64,000 nucleotides of DNA from an uncultured Sphingobacteriales bacterium (GCA_937991535.1 CALKHN010000002.1:100921-164920); one strand, 5' to 3'. Positions 37,051 to 46,282 are shown, counted from the stretch's first letter. Notes: generated by a model from the sequence alone, not told the origin. Numbers and translations are program-made.

Positions 37051-37509
37051 ATGAAACTACTATTAGCAGCTCTTGCGATTGTATCCGTAGTAAGCTGCTC
37101 CAAAAATTCAAAAGTAAGTGAAAAAGCGGTTCCGGATGCTGTAAAGACCACTTTTGCGCTGCTGTATCCCGTAGCTACTGTTGCAGAATGGGATAAAGAT
37201 GATGATCTCACCTATGAAGCTAAATTCAAAAAAGAGGGTAGGGAGATTTCAGTCATATTCTCAGTTGATGGGAAAGTAAGAAAGACTGAGGAAGAAATGA
37301 ATACAACAGCATTACCATCAGCTATAGTCAACCATGTAAATATCAACTACAATAACGCAACTATAGAAAATGCCGAAAAAATTACCGATGCATATAATAT
37401 AGTAACCTATGAGGTAGAAATAAAAAATAAAGACTTGTATTTTGATGCTAACGGAAGCTTTATCAAAGAAGTTACCGGAAGCGGGAAAGATAAAGAAGAC
37501 AGCGATTAA
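37051..37509 (+). CDS. PepSY-like periplasmic lipoprotein
   Basis: 152 residues; the signal MKLLLAALAIVSVVSC is a lipoprotein signal. The mature part has two PepSY-like units: VPDAVKTTFALLYPVATVAE with EAKFKKEGREISVIFSVDGK, and LPSAIVNHVNINYNNATIEN with YEVEIKNKDLYFDANGSFIK. Such proteins are small periplasmic binding or inhibitor-like modules, often strongly induced by two-component systems in Bacteroidota. It follows the box at 36997 and is 26 nt before a second PepSY-like gene, probably one transcript. Ligand unknown. Confidence 0.82.
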   Translation: MKLLLAALAIVSVVSCSKNSKVSEKAVPDAVKTTFALLYPVATVAEWDKDDDLTYEAKFKKEGREISVIFSVDGKVRKTEEEMNTTALPSAIVNHVNINYNNATIENAEKITDAYNIVTYEVEIKNKDLYFDANGSFIKEVTGSGKDKEDSD

Positions 37510-37535
37510 TAATTAAAAACTAAAAAGTTAAAACA

Positions 37536-37997
37536 ATGAAACGGTATTTTTTATTGCTGGCCATTGCAGCCGGTTTAACAACAACTTCCTTCGCCCAACA
37601 TGCTGAGCATAAGGAAAAGGAAGAAAAAGAGAGTAAAAAGAAAACAGAAGTGCCAGCCGCTGTAAAAGAATCATTTGCCAAACAGTTTCCTGGCACTACG
37701 GCCAAATGGGATAAAGAAGACGGCAAGTATGAAGCAGGATTTAAGCACATGGGGCATGAAATGAGTGCATTGTTTGAAGGAAACGGAACTATGACAGAAT
37801 CCGAAATGGAAATTAAAGTGAGTGAACTACCTGTCTCTGTGGTAAATTATGCAAAAGAGCATCACAAAGGAGCAACTATAAAAGAAGCTGCAAAAATTAC
37901 CAAAGCCAATGGAGAAATAAACTATGAAGCGGAAGTAAAAGGCATGGATCTTATTTTTGATGCAAATGGCAAATTCCTGAAAGAGGTTAAAGATTGA
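37536..37997 (+). CDS. PepSY-like periplasmic protein, Lys/Glu-rich
   Basis: 153 residues with a cleavable signal (MKRYFLLLAIAAGLTTTSFA) and no lipobox, so the mature form should be soluble. A His/Lys/Glu run (HAEHKEKEEKESKKK) precedes two PepSY-like units (VPAAVKESFAKQFPGTTAKW and LPVSVVNYAKEHHKGATIKE). It is the paralog of the upstream lipoprotein and ends in the same YEAEVKGMDLIFDANGKFLK pattern. A clear terminator follows at 38032. Confidence 0.82.
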   Translation: MKRYFLLLAIAAGLTTTSFAQHAEHKEKEEKESKKKTEVPAAVKESFAKQFPGTTAKWDKEDGKYEAGFKHMGHEMSALFEGNGTMTESEMEIKVSELPVSVVNYAKEHHKGATIKEAAKITKANGEINYEAEVKGMDLIFDANGKFLKEVKD

Positions 37998-38031
37998 TGT
38001 TTTCATAAACTAAGAGGTAATGGTTAATTGT

Positions 38032-38062
38032 AAGAGGTGTATTTCGCTACACCTCTTTTTTT
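38032..38062 (+). terminator. Rho-independent terminator after the PepSY-like pair
   Basis: Stem AAGAGGTGTA (38032-38041) and TACACCTCTT (38048-38057), perfect over 10 bp with a 6-nt loop, running into a T tract. It separates the PepSY-like pair from the next box. Confidence 0.85.
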
Positions 38063-38084
38063 ATAAACTCTTGTAGGCCTTAAA

Positions 38085-38119
38085 TTCAGAATCCGTTCAG
38101 ATTGCCACTATACGTTTAC
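38085..38119 (+). promoter_or_regulatory. Direct-repeat box and -7 element of the third PAP2 gene
   Basis: TTCAGAATCCG (38085-38095), TTCAGATTGCC (38096-38106), eight nt, TTTAC (38115-38119). The PAP2 start codon is at 38137. It begins only 23 nt after the preceding terminator, so the promoter is insulated from upstream transcription. Confidence 0.72.
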
Positions 38120-38136
38120 ATTATCAAACTATAAAT

Positions 38137-38940
38137 ATGCCACCCTTTAAAGTAATTGCTACAGGAATTTTGAGTATCGTGATTGTTCACTCAGCACAAT
38201 CCCAATTAACTGACACATCTAAGCTCATTTCTCCCAAAATTGATTCAAATAATTTGAAGCTTAACTGGCAGGCTGCAAATACTAAAAACAGGTTCCCGGT
38301 TAAATCTCTATTCATTCCCGGAATAATGATTGCTTATGGTTTTAATTCACTTGAAAACGACGGTATTAAAACTCTGAACGAGGAAGTTAAAGAAGAAATT
38401 TGGACGGAACGACCTCACCAGGTAAAAAACATAGACAACATTTTGCAGTTTGCTCCAGCTATTACTGTCTACGGCTTGAACGCTATCGGAATAAAGGGTA
38501 AGCATAACTTCCGTGACAGATCCATGATCTACCTGATGTCTAATATCATCATGACGACTACGGTATTTTCAGTTAAAAAACTATCGCATCAATTGAGACC
38601 AGATGGCTCTGCCTATACATCTTTTCCATCCGGCCATACCGCCGAAGCATTTGCATCGGCAGAATTTCTTTACCAGGAATATCAGGATGTATCGCCCTGG
38701 TATGGTATTGCAGGATATGCAATGGCAGCTACTACCGGGTATTTGAGGATGTACAATAACAAGCATTGGTTAAGCGATGTAGTTGCAGGGGCCGGTGTGG
38801 GTATTGCTTCTACCAAAATTGCTTATTGGCTATACCCCAAAATTCAACATAAATTATTTAAGGATAAGCCGGTTAAAACTATTGTGATGCCAACATATCA
38901 AAATGGATCCTTTGGCGTAGGTATGGTGCACAGGTTTTAG
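38137..38940 (+). CDS. PAP2-family lipid phosphatase (paralog 2)
   Basis: 267 residues with a signal peptide (MPPFKVIATGILSIVIVHSA). Motifs are KKLSHQLRPDG, PSGHTAEAFA and RMYNNKHWLSD, all catalytic residues kept. It is closely similar to the phosphatase at 34899 over its whole length, so the two arose by duplication, yet only this copy has the direct-repeat promoter directly in front. Substrate candidates are lipid A phosphate or undecaprenyl pyrophosphate. The ion-channel gene follows, its ATG 38 nt beyond the stop. Confidence 0.88.
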   Translation: MPPFKVIATGILSIVIVHSAQSQLTDTSKLISPKIDSNNLKLNWQAANTKNRFPVKSLFIPGIMIAYGFNSLENDGIKTLNEEVKEEIWTERPHQVKNIDNILQFAPAITVYGLNAIGIKGKHNFRDRSMIYLMSNIIMTTTVFSVKKLSHQLRPDGSAYTSFPSGHTAEAFASAEFLYQEYQDVSPWYGIAGYAMAATTGYLRMYNNKHWLSDVVAGAGVGIASTKIAYWLYPKIQHKLFKDKPVKTIVMPTYQNGSFGVGMVHRF

Positions 38941-38978
38941 TGTCAGTGGCCTGCAATATTATTATAATTAACAAAGCA

Positions 38979-39506
38979 ATGAGTCATGTAAAAAGCACAT
39001 ATAAATATTTATTAGTTATTCTCATTGGCATTTCAATTTTTTTACTCGATTATTTCGAATTAGCTAACCGAAACGGAAGTGAAATTATTTTATTGGTAAT
39101 CAGCCTTCTAAAGGCTGGCTACTTTATATATTTTGTTTTTAGAACTATTAAAGAAACGGCACACAGGGAATTTAACTTTCATGAATTCATGGCCTTTGTA
39201 GTTGCCAGTATCCTGCTGGTAATTTTGTCTTTTGCTATTGATTATTATTGTCTGTATAGAATTGATGCCAATGCATTTGCAGGATTAATACCTAAACAAA
39301 ACATTGCTACAGAATTTATCAGTTTCTTTTATTACAGTATTTCCGTATTTACTACAGCAGGCTTTGGGGATATAAAGCCCAACAGTAGCAGTGCACAAAT
39401 CTTTGTTTCTACAGAACTGATGATTGCTTTCTTCTTTACAATATTAGTAATTGCAAATATCGGGCACATACGCAGTTCATTTGCACAAAGAAACAACAAT
39501 AACTAA
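38979..39506 (+). CDS. Two-pore-helix type ion channel protein
   Basis: 175 residues from MSHVKSTYKYLLVILIG; an earlier in-frame start overlaps the PAP2 gene and is rejected. Four hydrophobic segments; the loop before the last one reads YYSISVFTTAGFGDIKPNSS, matching the K+ channel pore with the filter changed to TAGFGD from the usual TVGYGD. It is likely a potassium-type or non-selective channel in the inner membrane. Position suggests cotranscription with the PAP2 gene from the box at 38085. Confidence 0.75.
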   Translation: MSHVKSTYKYLLVILIGISIFLLDYFELANRNGSEIILLVISLLKAGYFIYFVFRTIKETAHREFNFHEFMAFVVASILLVILSFAIDYYCLYRIDANAFAGLIPKQNIATEFISFFYYSISVFTTAGFGDIKPNSSSAQIFVSTELMIAFFFTILVIANIGHIRSSFAQRNNNN

Positions 39507-39554
39507 ATAATTAAATGTCTGGAGTTAAGAACACGCATCACTTAAATAAATATC

Positions 39555-39815
39555 ATGAATATAAACCCCGCCAATTGGCACCTGCTTGTAAATCACTTGC
39601 CAATAATTGGTAGCTTATTTAGCATACTCATTCTGTTATTGGGAATGTTTCGCCGCAGCATACCCATTGTAAACCTAAGCTTGGTATTATTGGTAGCGTG
39701 TGCAGTATCCAGCATGATAGCAAGTCAAAAACCGGAGAAAGTGCTGAACGTTATTTAAAGGGACTGAACGCCGGTAATGAGACCTATTTAGAGCAACATG
39801 CGGGCGCAGCTAGTA
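39555..39815 (+). pseudogene. DUF2231-like small membrane protein, frameshifted and truncated
   Basis: From ATG 39555 the frame gives MNINPANWHLLVNHLPIIGS and two helices, then loses homology near 39720. The next frame continues the family pattern with KTGESAERYLKGLNAGNETY and LEQHAGAA, which in intact relatives follows the second helix (YLTGEGAEE... with an EQHE stretch). After about 39815 no homology remains and the direct-repeat box at 39874 begins. The gene is therefore frameshifted and has lost its C-terminal helices. The end coordinate is approximate. Confidence 0.6.
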
Positions 39816-39873
39816 AGAAGGGATTCTCCAAAAAAAGTAAGGCAACATGTTCAATACTTTCTGCGTATAGAAA

Positions 39874-39908
39874 TTCAGATTATCTACAGTATTCTAACCC
39901 ACCTTTAC
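39874..39908 (+). promoter_or_regulatory. Direct-repeat box and -7 element of the third box-linked PepSY-like gene
   Basis: TTCAGATTATC (39874-39884), TACAGTATTCT (39885-39895), eight nt, TTTAC (39904-39908). The gene start is at 39945. Confidence 0.7.
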
Positions 39909-39944
39909 TCTTTCAAAATAATTTAAAAGCTAATAAATATAATC

Positions 39945-40526
39945 ATGAATTTCAAAAAAATCACATTGCCGCTAATGGCTTTGGCACTTTCCTTTACAAT
40001 TGTTAGCTGCGACAGCGAAAAAAATGAAAAAAACGAAAAGGAAGAAGCCACGGAAACAACACAGCAGGAAAAGAAAGAGCCCGAAAAAACTGATACTACC
40101 TCTGTAGTTACAACTACTTTGCCTGCTGGTGAAATAACATTAGATAGATTGCCGGCTGGCATAAGCGAATTTGTAAAGCAAAATCACCCAGGGTATGCTC
40201 TGGTTAAGGCAGTATCTGACCCGCTTTGTCAAGGCGGCGAGGCAATTGATGTAGCCATTGTAAAAACCGGTGCACCTAATTTATCTCTTATCTTTAAACC
40301 CGACGGCACATATGTGCAACAGGAAGAAGATTTACCACTAACAACAGCTACTATAAAAATAAAGAATGCCTTGAAAGCTAAATATTCTGATTATTCGGCT
40401 GGTACGCAAATTGAGAAACTAATACTTGCAAATAATTCTGTTCAGTATCTTGTTGACCTGAGCAAAGGTGCTGTAACGAAAGAAGTTATATTTACCACCG
40501 ATGGCAATGTAGTATGCGAAAAATAA
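39945..40526 (+). CDS. PepSY-like lipoprotein with acidic/Lys linker
   Basis: 193 residues. Lipoprotein signal (MNFKKITLPLMALALSFTIV, then SCDSEKN), a charged linker rich in Glu, Lys and Thr of about 40 residues, then PepSY-like units (LPAGISEFVKQNHPGYALVK and later IKIKNALKAKYSDYSAGTQI) ending EVIFTTDGNVVCEK. It is more diverged than the pair at 37051/37536. It has its own direct-repeat promoter and is followed by a strong terminator, so it is a single-gene unit. Confidence 0.8.
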   Translation: MNFKKITLPLMALALSFTIVSCDSEKNEKNEKEEATETTQQEKKEPEKTDTTSVVTTTLPAGEITLDRLPAGISEFVKQNHPGYALVKAVSDPLCQGGEAIDVAIVKTGAPNLSLIFKPDGTYVQQEEDLPLTTATIKIKNALKAKYSDYSAGTQIEKLILANNSVQYLVDLSKGAVTKEVIFTTDGNVVCEK

Positions 40527-40557
40527 GCAGCTAAAGTAAGAGTTCAAATGATTTTGT

Positions 40558-40604
40558 GCAGTTGACGGTTCATTGCTGGTGAAACTACTGTCAACTGCTT
40601 TTTT
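40558..40604 (+). terminator. Rho-independent terminator
   Basis: Stem GCAGTTGAC (40558-40566) and GTCAACTGC (40590-40598), perfect over 9 bp, followed directly by six T. It ends the PepSY-like unit and precedes the TolC gene. Confidence 0.8.
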
Positions 40605-40626
40605 ATTTTATAGTTGAATAATTATA

Positions 40627-41874
40627 ATGGCGATGAAATATATTCTATCTATATTTTTTATTGCATTTTCATTTTTGTCCTTGAATGCTCAACAAAGAAA
40701 TCTTGACTATTTTATTAACCAGGGCTTACAGAACAGCCCTTTGCTGAAGGATTATCAATTTCAGATACAGGGGAATAAAATTGACAGCCAGAGATTAAAA
40801 GCAGGTTACGGGCCGCAGGTTAATGGCACTTCGACAGGTTCGTATTCACCAGTAGTGAAAGGATGGGGATATGATGGCGCCATTTCAAACCTGCATACTT
40901 ATAATGCACTGGTCGGCGTATCACAAATTTTAATCGGCAAAGACAATATTGACAATCAATACCTGTCTATTCAACTACAAAACCTGGGCTTACAAAACCA
41001 GGGCAAAATTACTGAGCAGGATTTAAAAAGAAGTATAACACAGCAATACATCACTACTTATGGGGGTATGCTCCAAATAAATTTTAACCAGGAAATAATA
41101 GCCCTGCTGAAAAATGAAGAGACTATTTTAAAAAAATTAGCTGAAAAAGGCGCTTACAAACAAACTGATTTCTTATCCTTTCTTGTCAATATTCAGCAGC
41201 AGGAATTACTCATTAAGCAATTACGCATACAGTATCAAAATGATTTTGCTACGCTCAATTATATAACTGGTTTAAATGACACTGCATACACAATACTGGA
41301 AACACCCCCTGTAGCGATAGAAGAATTGCCGGGCCTGGAACAAACCATATTTTATCAGCAATTTAAAATTGACAGCTTAAAAATAAAAACCAGCGACAAA
41401 CAAATTGATTTTAGTTACAAGCCAAAGGTTAGCCTGTTCGCTGACGGCGGATATAATTCTTCCTTTGCAATTACGCCGTATAGAAATTTTGGTTTGAGTG
41501 CCGGCGTGGCAGTAACTGTTCCAATTTATGATGGTAGGCAGCGAAGAATGCTGCATCAAAAAAATACCATTGCGGAACAAAACAGAAAAAACTACCAGGA
41601 ATTTTTTAATACACAATACAATCAGCAGATTGCCCAATTAAAACAGCAGTTATTTCTCACCCAACAATTGATTGAGCAAACAGGCGTCCAGATAAAATAT
41701 GCAGAAGGTTTGATAAAAGCACAGCGGCAGCAACTGGTGACTGGTGATGTACGAATTGCAGATTATATTATCGCTATTGGTAATTACCTGAATGCAAAAA
41801 ATAGTATCACACAAAATACTATCAATAAATTACAAATTATCAACCAGATTAATTACTGGAATCGAAAGCTGTAA
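40627..41874 (+). CDS. TolC-family outer-membrane efflux protein
   Basis: 415 residues; signal peptide MAMKYILSIFFIAFSFLSLN (start at 40627 or at the second ATG, 40633). The long coiled-coil helices and internal duplication of TolC are visible, for instance QGLQNSPLLKDYQFQIQGNK and FFNTQYNQQIAQLKQQLF. It forms the outer-membrane exit of a tripartite pump with the adaptor and permease that follow at 6-nt and 3-nt gaps. The operon begins right after a terminator; no direct-repeat box is seen before it. Confidence 0.85.
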   Translation: MAMKYILSIFFIAFSFLSLNAQQRNLDYFINQGLQNSPLLKDYQFQIQGNKIDSQRLKAGYGPQVNGTSTGSYSPVVKGWGYDGAISNLHTYNALVGVSQILIGKDNIDNQYLSIQLQNLGLQNQGKITEQDLKRSITQQYITTYGGMLQINFNQEIIALLKNEETILKKLAEKGAYKQTDFLSFLVNIQQQELLIKQLRIQYQNDFATLNYITGLNDTAYTILETPPVAIEELPGLEQTIFYQQFKIDSLKIKTSDKQIDFSYKPKVSLFADGGYNSSFAITPYRNFGLSAGVAVTVPIYDGRQRRMLHQKNTIAEQNRKNYQEFFNTQYNQQIAQLKQQLFLTQQLIEQTGVQIKYAEGLIKAQRQQLVTGDVRIADYIIAIGNYLNAKNSITQNTINKLQIINQINYWNRKL

Positions 41875-41880
41875 AATACC

Positions 41881-42807
41881 ATGATAAAATTATCAACTTA
41901 CTTTTTATGTTGCTTCCTCATTGCTGGTCTTGTCAGTTGTGGCGCTGACTCTGCTACCAACAATGAGCTAACCCCGGAAACTGGAATACCAGTGACTGTC
42001 ACCAATATTTCTATTGGCTCTCTCGTTGAAAATATTGAACTAAATGCCACATCGGTATTTCAATTAAAATCATTTATTAAAGCCAATGCAACCGGGTACC
42101 TGCAATCAGTAAATGCAGAGTTAGGCAAGTATATCAATAAAGGGCAACAGGTATTTGTTATAAAAACAAAGGAAGCAGAAGCGTTAGGCAATACAATTAA
42201 TGTACTCGATTCATCATTTCGTTTTACCGGTATGGTGCATATCAAATCTCCCGGCAGCGGTTATGTTACCACTCTTAATTATAGAATCGGAGACTATGTA
42301 CAGGATGGGGAGCAGTTGGCTATCATCAGCGATAAAAACAGTTTTGCTTTCCTGCTCGAACTGCCTTATGAATTAAAACCCTTTTTAGCGGGTAATAAAA
42401 ATATCTTATTAAAGCTGCCGGATGGCATACAGCTTAATGGTTATGTAGCTTCCCTAATGCCAACTGTTGACCCTGTTTCTCAAACCCAAAGCATCGTTAT
42501 AAAAGTTAACAGCAATCAACAAATACCGGAAGGCTTAATTGCAAAAGTAGTATTAGTAAAGGAGTCAAAATCCAATGTTATTACCCTGCCGAAAGAAGCG
42601 GTTTTAACTGACGAAGTGCAGGGGGAGTTTTGGGTAATGAAATTAATTGACAGTATCACAGCCGTAAAAGTTCCGGTAAAAAAAGGATTAGAGAACGGCA
42701 GCAACGTTGAAATTCTTTCGCCTGTTTTCCAGCCCAATGATAAAATTATACTTACGGGTAACTATGGCTTAAGCGATACAGTGAAAGTGCTAGTAATTCA
42801 ACAGTAA
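41881..42807 (+). CDS. Periplasmic adaptor (membrane-fusion lipoprotein) of an HAE-type pump
   Basis: 308 residues, shorter than the heavy-metal adaptors. The signal MIKLSTYFLCCFLIAGLVSC is a lipobox signal. Barrel-sandwich halves FIKANATGYLQSVNAELGKY and IKSPGSGYVTTLNYRIGDYV lie close together, so the alpha-hairpin is almost absent. A beta-barrel part follows (PEGLIAKVVLVKESKSNVIT). It connects the TolC protein to the RND permease encoded 3 nt downstream. Confidence 0.85.
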   Translation: MIKLSTYFLCCFLIAGLVSCGADSATNNELTPETGIPVTVTNISIGSLVENIELNATSVFQLKSFIKANATGYLQSVNAELGKYINKGQQVFVIKTKEAEALGNTINVLDSSFRFTGMVHIKSPGSGYVTTLNYRIGDYVQDGEQLAIISDKNSFAFLLELPYELKPFLAGNKNILLKLPDGIQLNGYVASLMPTVDPVSQTQSIVIKVNSNQQIPEGLIAKVVLVKESKSNVITLPKEAVLTDEVQGEFWVMKLIDSITAVKVPVKKGLENGSNVEILSPVFQPNDKIILTGNYGLSDTVKVLVIQQ

Positions 42808-42810
42808 AAA

Positions 42811-45800
42811 ATGAAAAATTTCTTTGTATCACATAAGAATCCCATTACGGTTGTACTGGCCATTATTATTTTAGGCGGACTGTTTGCATACAGCAAATTA
42901 CAAACAGCACTGTTTCCGGAAATAACTTTTCCAAAAATTAAAATCATTGCAGATGCAGGCCAGCAACCTGTAAACAAAATGATGATAACAGTAACCCGTG
43001 AACTGGAAAACGCCGTGAAGCAGGTGCCGGATTTAAAGATGATTCGCAGTACTACCAGCCGGGGGAGCTGTGAAATCAGTGCTTATATGGATTGGAAAAC
43101 CAATATTGATGTGAGCCAGCAGCGAATTGAATCTAAAATCAGCCAGATAAGGAATTTGCTGCCGTCTGATGTACAAATAACGGTGGAAAGAATGAACCCT
43201 TCCATTCTTCCTGTGATTGGCTATACACTGGAAGCCCCTGGTATGGCACCCATTGCAGAAAAATTGTTGGCCATGTACACCATTAAACCCTTTCTATCTC
43301 AGGTGGAAGGAGTAAGTGAAATAAGAGTGATCGGCGGAAAAACAAAAGAGTACTGGCTTACGCTGAACACCGGTAAAATGAGCACACTTGGTATAACACC
43401 AGATGCGATTATCAATGCACTCAATGCAACCAACTTCATCAAATCTAACGGTTACTTATCAGATTACCGGCAAATGTATTTAACGGTTACAGATGCGGTA
43501 GTGGATACAAAAGCTGAATTGGAAAAATTAGTTATTAATAATAATGGAAAACGGATAGTAACCCTGCAGGATATTGCGGCCATAGACATACAGGAAGCAA
43601 AGGAATATGTAAAAATAAATGCCAATGGCCACTCTGCTATTTTACTGGCTGTAGTAAAACAACCCAATGCCAACCTGGTTGATCTATCGGATAAGATGCA
43701 AAAGAAAGTGGAAGAACTTCGTAAGGTATTACCAAAAGGGGTAACCATACAGCCATTTTATGTACAGGCCGATTTTGTCAAAGAATCTATTAAAAGCGTT
43801 ACCGATAGTTTATGGATTGGATTGGCTCTTGCCATCATTGTTGCTATTATTTTTCTGCGGTCGTTAAAAGCAAGTACGGTTATTTTAATTACCATTCCAG
43901 TGACGCTATTGCTTACATTAATAGTATTGTATGCTACAGGCCAAACATTTAATATTATGACCCTTGGAGCTATAGCAGCAGCCATTGGGTTGATAATTGA
44001 TGATGCTATTGTGGTAGTAGAACAGATACATAGAACCCATGAAGAACACCCCGAAGAACCTACTAAAAATCTTTTGCAAAAAGCCATTCACTATTTATTA
44101 CCGGCTATGGTTGGTTCATCGCTTAGTACTATTGTAATATTTGTTCCCTTTATTTTAATGACGGGTGTGGCCGGGGCATATTTTAAAGTAATGACCGATA
44201 CCATGATAATTACTTTGGTATGCTCATTCTTTGTAAGCTGGATTGGTTTGCCGGTTATTTATTTATTACTGAGCAGAGTTAAACCTAAACTACTCAATGC
44301 AAAACAACGTTTAAAGCGTTTGAAGGAAAGTAAGCCGCCTGCACATGCAGTACACAATCAAAAATGGGTGGGGTTTTTTATCAAACGACCCTACATCAGT
44401 GTGCTGTTTATGTTGTTACTGGCAGGTTGTATTTATTACATATTACCTAAACTGCAAACAGGTTTTTTACCGGAGATGGATGAAGGAAGTATTGTGCTTG
44501 ATTACAGCTCACCACCCGGCACTTCATTAGAAGAAACTGACCGTATGTTGCGTGAAGTAGAAAAAATAATTACGAAAATTACCGAAGTAGAAACTTACTC
44601 CAGGAGAACAGGTACACAAATGGGATTTTTTATTACTGAACCCAACCGGGGTGATTATCTCATACAGTTGAGAAAAAAAAGAAAGAAGACTTCTAACCAG
44701 GTAATTGATGAAATACGGGCAAAAGTAGAAGCCTCTCAACCGGCCCTGCGTATTGACTTTGGACAGGTAATTGGCGATATGCTTGGAGATTTAATGACGT
44801 CGGTTCAACCCATTGAAGTAAAAATATTTGGAGCTGACCAAAAAAAATTACAGGAATTATCTAAGCAGGTTAACGAAGTGGTTACCAATGTAAAAGGCAC
44901 AGCCGATGTATTTGATGGAATTGTTATTGCAGGACCGTCCATATCAATTGTGCCTGATGCCGTAATGCTGGCGCAGTATGGGATTACACCCGCCAGCCTT
45001 CAATACCAGTTACAAACTGCATTGGAAGGAAATATTGTAGGTACAGTGTTTGACAAACAACAGCTATCCTCGTTAAGGGTTGTATATCCCGGCAACCGGA
45101 ACCTGAGCGTGGAAGATATTAAGCGGATGCAAATTTTTTTACCGAATGGAAAACTAAAGCCCATTACAGATTTGGCTGATATTAAATTAAATGCCGGAGA
45201 TGCGGAAATTGAACGGGAAGACTTACAATCAATGGGTGTGGTAACCGGCAGGTTAGACAAGCGTGACCTGGGGAGTGTAATGAAAGACATTCAAAAAGTA
45301 GTGGCAGCAAAAGTAGTTCTTCCAAAAGGCTATCATATTGTGTACGGGGGGGCTTATGCCGATCAACAAAAATCGTTTAGTGAATTACTAATGATTTTAA
45401 TTACAAGCAGCCTGTTGGTGTTTTGTGTTATATTATTTTTGTTCAGGGATTTCAAGGTGGCATTATTGATTTTGTTGATAGCGGTACTGGGCATCAGCGG
45501 CAGTTATCTTGGTTTGTATTTAACTAACACACCACTCAATGTTGGTAGCTATACCGGCCTTATCATGATCGTAGGGATCATTGGTGAAAATGCCATTTTC
45601 ACTTTTCTTCAGTTCAGGCAATCTTTACAGCAAAGTAATAATGTGGACCAGTCCATCATCTATTCTATTTCAACAAGATTACGCCCTAAGTTGATGACAG
45701 CACTGGGAGCTATCATTGCTTTAATGCCCATCGCATTGGGTATTGGCACGGGAGCGCAATTGCACCAGCCATTAGCCATTGCGGTAATAGGTGGGTTTAT

Positions 45801-45882
45801 TGTTGCACTTCCTTTATTGTTAATCGTATTGCCAAGTTTGATTCATATTGGTTACAAAAATCGGAATTTGGTTAAAATGTAA
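42811..45882 (+). CDS. RND efflux permease, AcrB/HAE-like
   Basis: 1023 residues with the RND fold of twelve helices and two large periplasmic loops. The TM4 relay reads AIGLIIDDAIVVVEQIHR, the two adjacent aspartates of hydrophobe/amphiphile pumps rather than the DFGxxxD of metal pumps. It probably exports lipophilic compounds or lipids using protons. It is the last gene of the TolC-adaptor-permease operon. Its C-terminal region (GAQLHQPLAIAVIGGFIVAL) reappears as a decayed fragment at 49665, showing that a second copy once existed nearby. Confidence 0.9.
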   Translation: MKNFFVSHKNPITVVLAIIILGGLFAYSKLQTALFPEITFPKIKIIADAGQQPVNKMMITVTRELENAVKQVPDLKMIRSTTSRGSCEISAYMDWKTNIDVSQQRIESKISQIRNLLPSDVQITVERMNPSILPVIGYTLEAPGMAPIAEKLLAMYTIKPFLSQVEGVSEIRVIGGKTKEYWLTLNTGKMSTLGITPDAIINALNATNFIKSNGYLSDYRQMYLTVTDAVVDTKAELEKLVINNNGKRIVTLQDIAAIDIQEAKEYVKINANGHSAILLAVVKQPNANLVDLSDKMQKKVEELRKVLPKGVTIQPFYVQADFVKESIKSVTDSLWIGLALAIIVAIIFLRSLKASTVILITIPVTLLLTLIVLYATGQTFNIMTLGAIAAAIGLIIDDAIVVVEQIHRTHEEHPEEPTKNLLQKAIHYLLPAMVGSSLSTIVIFVPFILMTGVAGAYFKVMTDTMIITLVCSFFVSWIGLPVIYLLLSRVKPKLLNAKQRLKRLKESKPPAHAVHNQKWVGFFIKRPYISVLFMLLLAGCIYYILPKLQTGFLPEMDEGSIVLDYSSPPGTSLEETDRMLREVEKIITKITEVETYSRRTGTQMGFFITEPNRGDYLIQLRKKRKKTSNQVIDEIRAKVEASQPALRIDFGQVIGDMLGDLMTSVQPIEVKIFGADQKKLQELSKQVNEVVTNVKGTADVFDGIVIAGPSISIVPDAVMLAQYGITPASLQYQLQTALEGNIVGTVFDKQQLSSLRVVYPGNRNLSVEDIKRMQIFLPNGKLKPITDLADIKLNAGDAEIEREDLQSMGVVTGRLDKRDLGSVMKDIQKVVAAKVVLPKGYHIVYGGAYADQQKSFSELLMILITSSLLVFCVILFLFRDFKVALLILLIAVLGISGSYLGLYLTNTPLNVGSYTGLIMIVGIIGENAIFTFLQFRQSLQQSNNVDQSIIYSISTRLRPKLMTALGAIIALMPIALGIGTGAQLHQPLAIAVIGGFIVALPLLLIVLPSLIHIGYKNRNLVKM

Positions 45883-46282
45883 AATTTCTACCTGATAGAC
45901 TGATATGACATTTAAGCTTAAGTACATCAAAAAAAATGTAGTACTATCATTTTCTGTCCGCTCAGGATTCGTTATTTCTTTTCCCTCCCCCGATTGCACT
46001 CCGGAAATTCCATAATATCCTTTTCAAACAAATACAAACTACTTCTGTCATCATCAATCAAGTCCAATTGATTGTTTATTAATAATAACCGGACTGTTCT
46101 TTCTTATCTATCTGTTCGTTTACGAACCATTGCAGATAATTGGCGACAATTAGGAAATACCCCCACAATTATAGAAACACAAATCTTAATTTTTTGTTTT
46201 AGTGAAAAACAAATAGTTAACCTCTAACACACAATTCACGCTGCAACACAGATGATAATTGTAGCTTTGCGATAAAAACTGA
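45883..46282. other. 400-base intergenic region
   Basis: No gene is supported. It contains an AT-rich stretch, a weak imperfect hairpin near 45921-45950, a codon run of about 50 residues up to 46227 without start or homology, and at its right end the promoter element for the DUF202 gene. Confidence 0.4.
46262..46269 (+). promoter_or_regulatory. -7 promoter element of the DUF202 gene
   Basis: TAGCTTTG is an exact TAnnTTTG match, 13 nt before the ATG at 46283. No -33 TTG was found at standard spacing. Confidence 0.55.

Noticed and set aside
46075..46227. Run of about 50 codons ending QLGNTPTIIETQILIFCFSE... before the DUF202 gene
   Set aside because: Looks slightly protein-like but has no start codon, no homology I recognise and no frame upstream.
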